From Paraburkholderia sp. BL9I2N2 (GTDB lineage: Bacteria > Pseudomonadota > Gammaproteobacteria > Burkholderiales > Burkholderiaceae): DNA of 64,000 nt. Where the stretch lies: contig NZ_SMGP01000001.1 of assembly GCF_004339745.1 (NCBI RefSeq), positions 1,674,001-1,738,000 of the forward strand, given 5' to 3'. How positions within the stretch are numbered: position 1 is the stretch's first letter; every line of letters begins with the position of its first letter. The notes beneath the pieces are model-generated. The model had not been told where the DNA came from and did no database searches. It worked only from the letters and a program-made list of their open reading frames with translations. Position numbers and translations under genes: made by a program. Shown here piece after piece: positions 26,167-35,362 of the stretch.

Positions 26167-29100
26167 TTAGATCGCCTCCTTCTTCATCAACAACTTCAAC
26201 AACACCGGCAGCAACAGCAACACCAGCGGCAACTGAACAATCAGCCCCGAGATAATCGCGATCGCCAGCGGCTGCTGCATCGCCGATCCTTGCCCCAATG
26301 CAAAAGCCAGCGGTAGCAGCGCGAGAATCGCGGCGATCGTCGTCATCGCGATAGGACGCAGACGATTGCGCCCGGCGCTCAGCAACGCTTCCTCGAATGG
26401 CATTTCGTCATCCCGCACGAGCCCCTGCAGCTCCGAAACATAAAAAATCGCCACCTCGGTCACGATGCCGATGATCATCGTCATCCCCATCATCGCGGAG
26501 ATGTTCAACTCGATGCCGGTGATCCACAAGCCGATGAACACCGCGCCCGCCGCCAGCAACGGCATCGCCATGACCGCCAGCGCGACGCGAAAGCGCTCGT
26601 ACAGAAACAGCAGCAAACCGAACACCAGCGCGATCGCCGCACCGAACACACTCAGCAGCCCTTTGAACGCAATCTGCTGCTGCTGATACAGGCCGCCCAA
26701 TTCGTAATACACGCCGCTCGGCAATAGAGCCTTATCGCTGAGCGTCTTCTGCACGTCGGCGATCGTCGAGCCGAGATCGCGGCCGTCGATGCGCGCGGTC
26801 ACCGCCACCATCCGTTTCAGATTGTCGCGGCTGATTTCCGGCTGGCCTGTCACCGTCACCTGATCGGCGACGCGATCGAGCGCGAACAGGTGGCCGTCTG
26901 GCGCGCGAATCTGCAACTGTCCCAGTTGCGTATCCGTGAGCTTCATCGCGCCGGCCACGCGCACGCGCACGCCGACCGTTTTCGGGCCGCTCTGGAATTG
27001 CGTGGCCACATTGCCTTCCACCATATCGGAGACGGCCTGAGCGATCGACTGCGGGTCCATGCCTTCGGCGGCCGCCGCTTCCGGGCGGATGTGCAATTCG
27101 AGGGCGTCGCCGGCCGGATTGATGCCGTCGTTCACGTCCACCACGCCCTGGATCTTGCCGATTTGCGCCGCGACCTTGCGCGCGGTCGTGTCGAGCGTGG
27201 TAGGGTCGTCGGAATAGATCTTGATCTGGACCGGTTGCGGCACTGCCGTCAGGTCGCCGATCAGATCCTCCATCAACTGCGCGAGTTCGATACTCACGCC
27301 CGGCACCTGAGTCTCGATCTTCGAGCGGATTTCTTCCATCACGGTGTCGATCGGTTCGCGGTTGCCAGACTTCAGCCGCACGAAGAAGTCGCCCTTGTTG
27401 GGCTCGTTCAGGTCGCCGCCAAGACCGGCGCCGGTGCGGCGCGAATAGGTCGCGACATTCGGATTCGCGCGGATGATGCTCTCGATCTGCTTCATCAAGC
27501 GGTCGGTCTCGGTCACCGACGTGCCCGGTTCAGTGTGATAGTCGAGCACGAAACCGCCTTCGTCCATGCTCGGCATGAATCCGCTGCCCACGCGAGTGAA
27601 CGCGAACGCGGCCACCACGATCAACGGCAGCAGGCCCAATAACACGAGCACCGGCCGCGCGGTGACGCGCTCGACCAGAAACGCGTAGCGCCGGTTCATC
27701 CACGAGGCGAAGCGGGTTTCCTGGTGCTCCTCGGCGTCTTTCGGTTTCAGCCAGCGGTCGCACAGAATCGGCACCGCGAGCCACGTGACGAGAAACGAGA
27801 TGAACAGGGCGCTTGCCATGGTCACGGAGAGCGCCTTGAAGAACGCACCCGTCACGCCGGACAGAAACGCCAGCGGCACGAAAATGATCAGCGTTGCCGC
27901 CGACGACCCGGCCAGCGGCCGCGTGAATTCGAGCGCCGCCGCCATCACGCGGCCATGAAATGCGCGCGCGCCGCCCTCGCGCATGCGCCGCACGATGTGT
28001 TCGATCATCACGATCGCATCGTCGATCACGAGACCGACGGCGGCTGCCATGCCGCCGAGCGTCATGATGTTGAAGCCCATGCCGAACACGTCGAGCAGGA
28101 GGATCGTCGCGGCCATCACCACCGGCACGAGTGCGACGGCGATCGCGGTGATCTTCCAGTTGCGCAGGAAAGCGAACAGCGTCAACGCCGCCAGCACCAC
28201 GCCGATCATGATCGCGTCGCGCACGCTGGTGGCCGAGGCGATCACCAGTTCGCTCTGGTCGTACCAATTCGACAGATGCACGCCGGCCGGCATCTGATGC
28301 TGGAAATCGGCGAGCTTCGCACGGATCGCCTTGGCCATCGCCACGCTGTTCGCGCCCGGCTGCTGATACACGTTGATGAGCACGGCGTCCTGGCCGTCGG
28401 CAGTGACGCGCATCCATTGCGGCACCACGCCAGCGCGTACGGTCGCGATGTCGCCGAGGCGGATCTGCGTCGCGCCGTTGGCCGACACCACGACATTGCG
28501 CAGTTCGTCGAGCCGCGTAATGGTGGTGTTGGCGATCACGAGGTAGAGCTTGTAGTGATCCTCGATGCGGCCGTTCGCCATCAGCACATTGCTCGCGCCG
28601 ATCGCCTTCGACACATCGGACAGCGAGAGCTTGTACGCGGCGAGGCGGGCGGGATCGATCGCGACTTCGAACTCGTCCTGATCGCCGCCCGTCACGTCGA
28701 CGCGCGCCACGCCTTCCACCGAAGACAGCAACGGCCGCATCTGGAATTGCGCGAGGTCGTGCAGCGCGGAGAGCGACTGCCGCTGCGAAGTCAGGCTATA
28801 CGCCAGCACCGGAAACACGGTGGGGTCCATGCGCCGCACCTGCATCGAGGTGCCTTGCGGCAGCGTCGCGAGTATTTCGCTGATGGCCGACTGCGCCTGC
28901 AAGGTGGCTTGCGCCATGTCGGTGCCCCAATCGAAATTGATCGAGATTTCGGCTGCGCCGCGGCTCGTTTTCGATTCGACGTCGCGCACGTTCGGCACGC
29001 GCCGCAGCGCTTCTTCCACAGGCATCGTGACGAGCGTGGCCATCTGTTCGGCGGGGCGGTCGCCCGCGTCGAGCGAGACGACCGCACGCGGAAACGCGAC

Positions 29101-29217
29101 GTTCGGGAACAGCGAGATCGGCAGGCGGAACGCGGTCAGTGCGCCCGCCATCGCCAGCAACGCGATCACGAACAGCAGCGAGCGCCGGTGCTTCTGCATC
29201 CATTGACCGAAATTCAT
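26167..29217 (-). CDS. RND-family efflux pump inner-membrane transporter
   Basis: 1016 residues with the standard RND layout: helix 1 at about 14-30, a large periplasmic loop (about 35-330), helices 2-6, a second loop (about 550-850) and helices 8-12. The proton-relay pair is present in TM4 (GLVIDDAIVMIEH). Sequence such as PISLFPNVAFPRAVVSLDAGDRPAEQ and RRMDPTVFPVLAYSL is nearer to the AcrB/MdtB-like and heavy-metal-like hybrid group than to CusA. Its ATG overlaps the adaptor gene stop (ATGA). Third gene of the efflux operon; substrates cannot be inferred. Confidence 0.92.
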   Translation of the reverse strand: MNFGQWMQKHRRSLLFVIALLAMAGALTAFRLPISLFPNVAFPRAVVSLDAGDRPAEQMATLVTMPVEEALRRVPNVRDVESKTSRGAAEISINFDWGTDMAQATLQAQSAISEILATLPQGTSMQVRRMDPTVFPVLAYSLTSQRQSLSALHDLAQFQMRPLLSSVEGVARVDVTGGDQDEFEVAIDPARLAAYKLSLSDVSKAIGASNVLMANGRIEDHYKLYLVIANTTITRLDELRNVVVSANGATQIRLGDIATVRAGVVPQWMRVTADGQDAVLINVYQQPGANSVAMAKAIRAKLADFQHQMPAGVHLSNWYDQSELVIASATSVRDAIMIGVVLAALTLFAFLRNWKITAIAVALVPVVMAATILLLDVFGMGFNIMTLGGMAAAVGLVIDDAIVMIEHIVRRMREGGARAFHGRVMAAALEFTRPLAGSSAATLIIFVPLAFLSGVTGAFFKALSVTMASALFISFLVTWLAVPILCDRWLKPKDAEEHQETRFASWMNRRYAFLVERVTARPVLVLLGLLPLIVVAAFAFTRVGSGFMPSMDEGGFVLDYHTEPGTSVTETDRLMKQIESIIRANPNVATYSRRTGAGLGGDLNEPNKGDFFVRLKSGNREPIDTVMEEIRSKIETQVPGVSIELAQLMEDLIGDLTAVPQPVQIKIYSDDPTTLDTTARKVAAQIGKIQGVVDVNDGINPAGDALELHIRPEAAAAEGMDPQSIAQAVSDMVEGNVATQFQSGPKTVGVRVRVAGAMKLTDTQLGQLQIRAPDGHLFALDRVADQVTVTGQPEISRDNLKRMVAVTARIDGRDLGSTIADVQKTLSDKALLPSGVYYELGGLYQQQQIAFKGLLSVFGAAIALVFGLLLFLYERFRVALAVMAMPLLAAGAVFIGLWITGIELNISAMMGMTMIIGIVTEVAIFYVSELQGLVRDDEMPFEEALLSAGRNRLRPIAMTTIAAILALLPLAFALGQGSAMQQPLAIAIISGLIVQLPLVLLLLPVLLKLLMKKEAI

Positions 29218-30347
29218 CGCGGCGTGCCTCCGCTGGTTTGCACCGCCATGCCGTCCTTCAACTCATAGTTGCCGCTGACCACGAGGCCCTCGCTGGCGTC
29301 GAGCGGGCCATCCACGCCGTAGCGGTCGCCGTTCTCCACCTGCGTGGTCACCGCCACGCGGCGCGCCTTGTTCTGCGGCGTGATCTGAAACACGTACGCA
29401 CCGTTGTCGTCTTTCAGCACGGCGGCGCGCGGCACGATCCAGTGCGTGCCGCTGCGGGTCGCGATATCGGCGCTCACGCGCGTGCCGGGAATGAAGGCAG
29501 TCTGACCGAGCGGCACGTTCGCGCCGACGTCGACGAGTTGACTCTGCTGATCCACGGACGCGCCGACCAGCGCGACGTGGCCGTTCACCGAAGTCTTCGC
29601 GAGCGACGCGGACAGGCCGTGCAACGTAACGGTGTCGCCGGCGTGGATCGCGGCGGCATCGGCGGGTTCGACGCCGAGCATCACGTTGGCGCGCGCGTCC
29701 TTGCCGCTGCCGCCGGCGAGTTGCAGGATCGCCGCGCCGGGCTGCACCTGGTCGCCCTGAGCGGCCGTGACCTGCAGCACCACGCCGTCGTTTGGCGCGG
29801 TGATGATCTTGTTGCCGCTTGCCACGCCTGTCTGGATCTGCGCGGCGAGCGCCTGCTGTGCGTCGTCTGCAGCCTTGCGGGCACTGGCGAGTTGCGACTG
29901 GGTGGCGAGCGCTTTGTCGTACAGCGATTGCGTGCGCGCCAGCTCGCCTTGTGCGAGTGTCACGGCGCTTTTCGCCTGGGTGGCCGCGAGGACGGCGGCA
30001 GGGTCGGCCTGCACGACGAAGAGCGGCGTGCCGCGCGCCACGGTTTGCCCAGGCTGCACGCGCATCTGCACGATACGCGCGGTATACGGCAGATTGACGG
30101 TGGTGAGGTTCGAGGCGGACGCCGCGACGATGCCATATGCCCGCACCGGCTGCGCGATCTCGGCGCGCTGCACGTGCACGGTCTGGACGGCGACCACCGG
30201 TTGATCGGCGGCGTCGGCGGCGGGCGCTGCCGCGGCGCTTGCGGCAGGGGCCGCATGAACGCCGGCGCACAGCAACGTGGCGCAGGCGATAAAAATCGCA
30301 CCGGCGGCAATGCGTGGCCGCAGCGCTGAGGTCAGGCTATTTCGCAT
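29214..30347 (-). CDS. RND efflux periplasmic adaptor (membrane-fusion) protein
   Basis: 377 residues with an N-terminal signal or anchor (about 12-32) followed by an Ala-rich linker. The lipoyl halves (RIVQMRVQPGQTVARGTPLFVV and ITAPNDGVVLQVTAAQGDQV), an alpha-helical hairpin (about 120-160, rich in Ala/Gln) and a beta-barrel domain with RVSADIATRSG are in the usual order. It links the pump to the outer-membrane factor. It overlaps the outer-membrane gene by 11 bases and the pump gene by four. No His/Met-rich metal tail is present, which argues against a copper/silver exporter. Confidence 0.91.
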   Translation of the reverse strand: MRNSLTSALRPRIAAGAIFIACATLLCAGVHAAPAASAAAAPAADAADQPVVAVQTVHVQRAEIAQPVRAYGIVAASASNLTTVNLPYTARIVQMRVQPGQTVARGTPLFVVQADPAAVLAATQAKSAVTLAQGELARTQSLYDKALATQSQLASARKAADDAQQALAAQIQTGVASGNKIITAPNDGVVLQVTAAQGDQVQPGAAILQLAGGSGKDARANVMLGVEPADAAAIHAGDTVTLHGLSASLAKTSVNGHVALVGASVDQQSQLVDVGANVPLGQTAFIPGTRVSADIATRSGTHWIVPRAAVLKDDNGAYVFQITPQNKARRVAVTTQVENGDRYGVDGPLDASEGLVVSGNYELKDGMAVQTSGGTPR

Positions 30348-31815
30348 GAGTGTCGGAGTCAGTCAGAGCGGTGGAGTAGGCGTCGGGAATCGCGCTGCCG
30401 AGCAGTGCCTGCAAGCCGACGCGTTGTTCGGCGAGCGACTCGCGCAACGTCGCGACGTCGATCTGTTTGGTGAGCGCGGCACTTCGCGCGTCGGTGTAAG
30501 CGCCGAGCGCGAGGTTGTGTTCCGCGTAGGCCGCGGCCGCGTCGTTGGCGGCTACGTCGACATCAGGCAAGGCGGCCTCGGTCTGCTGCAACTGCCGTGT
30601 GAGGATCGTGTTGTCCGCGCGCAGATGCGCGACATCCGCGTAAGCGTTGTTCAGCCGCGCCTGATATTCGTCGCGCAGGTGCTGGCGGGTCGCTTGCTCG
30701 ATCGCGACGTTGCCCTGGTTACGGTTGAAGATCGGCAGGCTCAAGTTGATCTGGAAGCCGCTCGTGTAGATGTTCGAGGTATCGCGCGCCCGCACGAAGC
30801 CCACGGACAGACTCGGAAACTGGCTGAGAATCGCGGCGCGATATTTCTGTTCCTGCGCCTCGTAGCCGGCTTGCAGCGCGATCAGATCGGGGCGGCGTCG
30901 AGGCAATCCTGCGAGCGTGGCGTCGAGCGTCGTGTCGGAGAGCGGCTCGATGTCTTCGCCGCCGGTGAGTTGCAATTGCACCTCGGGCGAGACGCCGAGC
31001 AGCGCGTTCAGATCGTGGTGCGTTTGCTCGGCTGCGCGCTCGGCGTCGGTGTATTGCTTGCGTGCGTCGCTATAGGCGAGGAGCGCCGCATTCAGCGTGT
31101 CGTCGGTGAGATTGCGGTCTCGGCGCGCTTCGGCCATGCGTTCGTAGCGCGTGCGCGCGAGATCGCGCTGACGCTGCAAAAGCGGCAACGTGTCCTGCTG
31201 GAAGCGCGTCTTGATGAACAACTGCCGCGCCTGCGCGACGATCTGCCATTCCTGCCACAGCAGACCAAGATCGGTTTTGGCCACGGTGGCGTCGGCTGAT
31301 CGTTGGTTGGCGCTGCGCACGACGATCGCCATCACGTCCATGCTCAACCCGTAGCTGAACGCGCGCGTGGTGCCGATCTGGCCGGGATAATCGCTCGATA
31401 CGCTCAGTTGCGGGTCGGGCAGCAGACCCGCCGAGTAGGCCTGCGCGCGGGCGATGCCGAGGTCGTCGCGGGCCAGCTTGAGGTCGGGATTGTTGGCCAC
31501 CGCGAGCATCGCGACTTCGTCGATATCGAGCCCGTCGGACGGGTCGAAGCGATGCGCGGCCAGTTCCGGCAGCGGCATGCTCGACGGATCGATACGGATG
31601 CGTTCGAGCGAATGCGCGGAGGTGGACGTGTCTTGCGGCGCGAGCGGCTCGCGGTGATACCACGTGCAGCCGCCCATCAGCAGCGCGCAGAGCGGCACGA
31701 GCGCGCGCAGCCGGTCGTATGGTCGCGAAGTGTGTTTGACCGCGGGCTCGGCCGGCGCGGCGAACCCTGACACGGCCGCCGATATAGCCGCCGTTGCGGC
31801 ATTGAAAACGGGCAA
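30337..31815 (-). CDS. Outer-membrane efflux lipoprotein, TolC/OprM family
   Basis: 492 residues, first gene of the efflux operon. The start is a TTG at 31815 supported by an AGGAG site seven bases upstream. The N-terminus is unusually long before the lipoprotein signal (LVPLCALLMGGC, cleavage before Cys at about residue 50); a GTG near residue 15 is an alternative start. The body carries two OEP repeats with long coiled-coil helices (ARDDLGIARAQAYSAGLLPDPQLSV near 110, LPRRRPDLIALQAGYEAQEQKYRAA near 315). It forms the outer-membrane channel of the pump. The start lies 78 bases from the phased CTTAAG array. Confidence 0.88.
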   Translation of the reverse strand: MPVFNAATAAISAAVSGFAAPAEPAVKHTSRPYDRLRALVPLCALLMGGCTWYHREPLAPQDTSTSAHSLERIRIDPSSMPLPELAAHRFDPSDGLDIDEVAMLAVANNPDLKLARDDLGIARAQAYSAGLLPDPQLSVSSDYPGQIGTTRAFSYGLSMDVMAIVVRSANQRSADATVAKTDLGLLWQEWQIVAQARQLFIKTRFQQDTLPLLQRQRDLARTRYERMAEARRDRNLTDDTLNAALLAYSDARKQYTDAERAAEQTHHDLNALLGVSPEVQLQLTGGEDIEPLSDTTLDATLAGLPRRRPDLIALQAGYEAQEQKYRAAILSQFPSLSVGFVRARDTSNIYTSGFQINLSLPIFNRNQGNVAIEQATRQHLRDEYQARLNNAYADVAHLRADNTILTRQLQQTEAALPDVDVAANDAAAAYAEHNLALGAYTDARSAALTKQIDVATLRESLAEQRVGLQALLGSAIPDAYSTALTDSDTHAK

Positions 31816-31875
31816 AGTCCGGCTCCTGAACGAAGAAATAGGGCATCCGCGCAGGGATGCCGCGAACAGGAGCCG

Positions 31876-31992
31876 ATTCTGCTGATGGACTGCTTAAGAC
31901 ACGCTTAACGCCAATTTAAGCGTCCCTTCAGCGTCGCTTCAGGAAAACATAAGCAAGCCATAAGGAAGCGTTAAGCTACCGGGCGAGACAAT
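31876..31992. promoter_or_regulatory. Divergent regulatory region with eight CTTAAG-like half-sites in 11-bp phase
   Basis: Hexamers at 31893 (CTTAAG), 31904 (CTTAAC), 31915 (TTTAAG), 31926 and 31937 (CTTCAG), 31948 and 31959 (CATAAG) and 31970 (GTTAAG) are each separated by exactly five bases. This is the half-site pattern of PmrA/QseB-type regulators repeated eight times without a break. Weak -10-like hexamers flank it at equal distance: GACAAT (31987-31992, plus) towards the two-component genes and CAGAAT (31881-31876, minus) towards the efflux operon. Confidence 0.8.
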
Positions 31993-32021
31993 GCCGGGGC
32001 CAACACGGGAGAGGAGAGACC

Positions 32022-32681
32022 ATGCGTCTGCTACTGGTCGAAGACGACGACATGATTGCGGAAACGGTACTGGGCGCGATGCGCCGCGCCGGCTACGCGA
32101 TCGACTGGGCCGAAGACGGCCGCGCGGCGGAGTTGTCGCTCGACAATGGTGTGTACGACCTCGTGCTGCTCGATCTCGGCTTGCCGAAGAAGGACGGCAT
32201 CGACATCCTCAACGCCTATCGCAAGGGCGGCGGCGCCGCGCCGGTCATCATCCTGACGGCTCGCGACGCCGTCGACGCACGGATTCGCGGCCTCGACGCC
32301 GGCGCCGACGACTATCTGATCAAGCCATTCGACCTCGACGAACTGGCCGCGCGCGTGCGTGCGCTGCTCAGACGCCGCACCGGCCAGAAGCAGCCGGTCT
32401 ACGCCCACGGCGAGCTCACGCTCGACCCCGCCGCGCACGAAGTCACCAAGTCCGGCGAGTCGCTGCCGCTCGTGCCGCGCGAATTCGCGCTGCTGCAGGC
32501 GCTGATCGAAGAGCCGACGCGCGTGTTCACCAAGGCCGAGCTGGAAGAGAAACTGTACGGCTGGGGCGAGGAAGTGGGCAGCAATACCATCGAAGTGCAT
32601 GTACATAGCCTGCGGCGCAAGATCGGCGCGGAGCAGGTGGTGACCGTGCGCGGCGTGGGCTACCGTCTGAAGAGGTACTGA
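32022..32681 (+). CDS. OmpR-family response regulator controlling the divergent efflux operon (inferred)
   Basis: 219 residues, the same architecture as the regulator at 22636: acidic pocket EDDDM, phospho-acceptor Asp51 in VLLDLGLPKKDG, Lys in IKPFDLDELAARVRALLRR, and a winged helix with NTIEVHVHSLRRKIG and TVRGVGYRLKRY. QseB/TctD/PmrA-like. GAGGAG precedes the ATG. The stop overlaps the kinase start (TGATG). It is divergent from the RND operon across the array of phased half-sites, which strongly suggests it binds there and regulates both directions. Confidence 0.93.
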   Translation: MRLLLVEDDDMIAETVLGAMRRAGYAIDWAEDGRAAELSLDNGVYDLVLLDLGLPKKDGIDILNAYRKGGGAAPVIILTARDAVDARIRGLDAGADDYLIKPFDLDELAARVRALLRRRTGQKQPVYAHGELTLDPAAHEVTKSGESLPLVPREFALLQALIEEPTRVFTKAELEEKLYGWGEEVGSNTIEVHVHSLRRKIGAEQVVTVRGVGYRLKRY

Positions 32682-34045
32682 TGAAGTCGATTCGCCGGTG
32701 GCTGCTGGGTTGGCTGATCTTCGGCCTGGCGGTTGCCTCGGGCGTGGCCGGCTACGGCATCTTTCACACGGCGCGCGAGGAAGCGAGCGAACTGTTCGAC
32801 TACGAGTTGCGCACGATCGCGCTGTCGCTGCCGTCGAACCTCGCCGGTGCGGGCGACGGTGAACATCGCAACCCCGACCTCGGTGGTCTGGCCGACGACC
32901 GGGTCGTCATCGAAATCTGGGACGCTGCCGGCAAGCTCATCTATCACTCGCTGCAGGCGCCGGTGTTTCCGCGTCAGCCCGCGGGCTTCAACACGGTGGA
33001 GCGCGGCGAGTATCACTGGCGCACATTCGCCGTGCAGCAGGCGCAGCGTTATATCCAGGTGGCGCAGCCCATCTCCGTGCGCGAGGACCTTGCGCTGCAA
33101 CTCGCGCTGCACACGCTCTGGCCGCTCGGCGTGCTGGTGCCGGTGACGATCGTGCTGGTCCTGCTGGTGGTGGCGCGCGGGCTGGCGCCGATCGGCGGGC
33201 TATCGCGCGCGCTGTCCACCCGCACCATCGACTCGCTCGAACCGCTGCGTCTGGACGGCAGCGTGCCGGTCGAAATCAAGCCGCTGGTCGAAGCCCTCAA
33301 CGATATGCTGCAGCGACTGCACACGGCGTCGCAGGCACAGCGCACCTTTATTGCCGATGCCGCGCACGAGTTGCGCTCACCGCTCGCCGCGCTGAAGCTG
33401 CAATTGCAGGCCGCGTCGCGCGACGGTTCGTTAAAGGGCGAAGGGCAAACGCTCGAGCGCGTCGAAGGGCGCGTCAACCGCATCATTCACCTGGTGCAGC
33501 AACTGCTGACGCTGGCGCGTGAAGACGCGCATCCGGTCACGTCGATGGTGCCGGTCAGCTTGCGCCGGATCGGTGAGCAGGCCGTGGGTGATTTTTCGTT
33601 GCTGGCGGAAACGAAGGAGATCGACATCGGCCTGGAATGCGAAGGCGCGCGCACGGAGGGCGATGCTTATACCGTGCTGGCGGAGCCGCACGGCATGAGC
33701 GTGCTGCTGGGCAATCTGATCAACAATGCGATCCGGCATACGCCGCGCGGCGGCCGTGTCGACGTGATCCTGAAGCGTGCCGGTACGCGCGTTGGCTTCG
33801 AGGTCGTCGATACCGGCGCGGGCATTCCGGAGGCCGAACTCGAACGGGTCTTCGACCGCTTCTATCGCGGCGAGGAAGCGCAAGGCGAGGGCAGCGGCCT
33901 CGGGCTCGCGATCGTGTCGCGTATCGCCGAGCGGCATCAGATGGACCTTTCGCTGCGCAACAACGAGGGCCGGCACGGCTTGCGTGTGACCGTGTCCGGT
34001 CTGAAGGCGCATGACGTCGACGCGCCGGTGGCCGTCAAAAGCTGA
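32681..34045 (+). CDS. Two-component sensor histidine kinase, QseC/TctE-like
   Basis: 454 residues. Transmembrane helices at about 8-28 and 150-172 enclose a periplasmic region of about 120 residues. Then a linker (LSRALSTRTIDSLEPL), H-box IADAAHELRSPLAALKLQLQ (about residue 228), N-box LLGNLINNAIRHTP, G1 DTGAGIPE, F-box DRFYRGEE and G2 GSGLGLAIVSRI. It partners the response regulator whose stop it overlaps by one base. The signal is unknown; given the divergent pump it may sense an envelope toxicant. Confidence 0.92.
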   Translation: MKSIRRWLLGWLIFGLAVASGVAGYGIFHTAREEASELFDYELRTIALSLPSNLAGAGDGEHRNPDLGGLADDRVVIEIWDAAGKLIYHSLQAPVFPRQPAGFNTVERGEYHWRTFAVQQAQRYIQVAQPISVREDLALQLALHTLWPLGVLVPVTIVLVLLVVARGLAPIGGLSRALSTRTIDSLEPLRLDGSVPVEIKPLVEALNDMLQRLHTASQAQRTFIADAAHELRSPLAALKLQLQAASRDGSLKGEGQTLERVEGRVNRIIHLVQQLLTLAREDAHPVTSMVPVSLRRIGEQAVGDFSLLAETKEIDIGLECEGARTEGDAYTVLAEPHGMSVLLGNLINNAIRHTPRGGRVDVILKRAGTRVGFEVVDTGAGIPEAELERVFDRFYRGEEAQGEGSGLGLAIVSRIAERHQMDLSLRNNEGRHGLRVTVSGLKAHDVDAPVAVKS

Positions 34046-34070
34046 CGGCCATTGCTTCATGGCGCGGCAT

Positions 34071-35057
34071 TCATACGGAGCGCTCCCTGGACAAGGGCGA
34101 TGAACGCTGATCGTTCGATGCATCACTGGGCGGCCCGTTTAGCGTCGCGTCCAGTTCCGACGCGCTCGACACCTGGCGCAATTCGTCGGCGATGATCGAC
34201 ACCAGCGCATCCGCCGCGGCGCTCAACGGGCGGCGCGGATGGCTCACACACACGATATGCCGCACGATGCGCGGCGCGAGGATCGGATAAGCGCGCAGGC
34301 TGCCCAGGCGCACCGCGCGCTGCACGGCGATACGCGGCAGGATGGTCGCGAAGTGCGTGCTTTCCACCAGCTTCACGATCGTGCTCAACACGTCGATCTC
34401 GAAGCGCGGCGCGAGCAGCACGTCTTCATGTTGCGCGGCTGTATCGAGCACGCCGCGCAAGCCGTGGCGCTTGGTCGGCAACACCAGCTCCAGCTCGGGC
34501 AGTTGCGCGAGTTCGATCGCATGCGGCAACTCGGGGCCGTGCTCGGCGCTCGTCACCAGCACCATTTCCTCGTCGAGCAAGGGCTGCGCGTCGAGCGAGA
34601 GACGCGCGCGCGGCTTGTTGATCAGCGCCGCGTCGAGCTGGCCGCCCGCCACCCAGTCGATGAAGGTCGCGCTGTAGCCGTCCGCCACGGTCACCTCGAC
34701 ATGCGGGTAGCGCGCGTGGAAACGCGATAGCGCATCGGCCAGCACGCTTTCCGTAACCGACGCGATCAGCCCGATCGATACATGGCCGGTCACCACCTCG
34801 TCACGCTGCACGAGTTGCTGACGCGCATGCGCGAGATCGCGCATGATCGGTAGAAAGAGCCGATACATGAGCCGGCCGGCGGCAGTCGGCGCCATGCCGT
34901 GCGCGTTGCGCTCGAAGAGCTGCTGGTGCAGTTCGTCCTCGAGTTTGGCGATCTGCATGCTGAGCGCGGGCTGCACGATGTTCAGGCGTTTCGCCGCCCG
35001 CGTGACCGAACCGTCCTCGAAGAGCGCGATGAAATACTGGATTTGCCTGAGGTCCAT
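34071..35057 (-). CDS. LysR-family transcriptional regulator (paralogue of the one at 46072)
   Basis: 328 residues. N-terminal helix-turn-helix (about 1-60: MDLRQIQYFIALFEDGSV, AAKRLNIVQPALSMQI) and a substrate-binding domain (about 90-295). The C-terminus has an extra Ser/Asp-rich tail. It is divergent from the UbiD gene with a 305-base gap holding a perfect T-N11-A palindrome at 35239, so it probably controls the aromatic-acid operon. Nearly the same N-terminal 45 residues recur in the LysR protein at 46072 beyond the operon's other end, indicating duplication. Confidence 0.91.
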   Translation of the reverse strand: MDLRQIQYFIALFEDGSVTRAAKRLNIVQPALSMQIAKLEDELHQQLFERNAHGMAPTAAGRLMYRLFLPIMRDLAHARQQLVQRDEVVTGHVSIGLIASVTESVLADALSRFHARYPHVEVTVADGYSATFIDWVAGGQLDAALINKPRARLSLDAQPLLDEEMVLVTSAEHGPELPHAIELAQLPELELVLPTKRHGLRGVLDTAAQHEDVLLAPRFEIDVLSTIVKLVESTHFATILPRIAVQRAVRLGSLRAYPILAPRIVRHIVCVSHPRRPLSAAADALVSIIADELRQVSSASELDATLNGPPSDASNDQRSSPLSRERSV

Positions 35058-35238
35058 GTTGGTATGAATAAAACATCAGCAAACGTAATGAGAATGACGC
35101 GCCGTATCAGATAAAGGCCGCAACCGTGTGCCATGGACGCTCCCAAACCCTCAGCCGACGGTGGCGCATGCGCCCCCGCCCGCGCCGTGTCTATTGATAT
35201 CCTGCCTACAATTACCTGTCATTGGTGCTAACACGCAT

Positions 35239-35253
35239 ATCATCGGGAATGAT
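35239..35253. promoter_or_regulatory. Candidate LysR binding site ATCAT-N5-ATGAT (T-N11-A)
   Basis: A perfect 5+5+5 inverted repeat in the gap between the divergent LysR and UbiD-type genes, 110 bases before the UbiD ATG. The T-N11-A core is the LysR-family consensus. A second, overlapping imperfect repeat (TGAT-N7-ATCA, 35250-35264) extends it, as is common where a recognition and an activation site adjoin. The remaining 305-base gap (35058-35362) is AT-richer than its surroundings and contains no gene. Confidence 0.6.
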
Positions 35254-35362
35254 TCGACGCATCAATAATCAATATTAGAAGTTATACGCTGATCTCGTTA
35301 CGCTTCCATCATCAACTGGCAGTCCGGTTCGGACATGAAGCCAGGCATTGATGGAGACGTAG

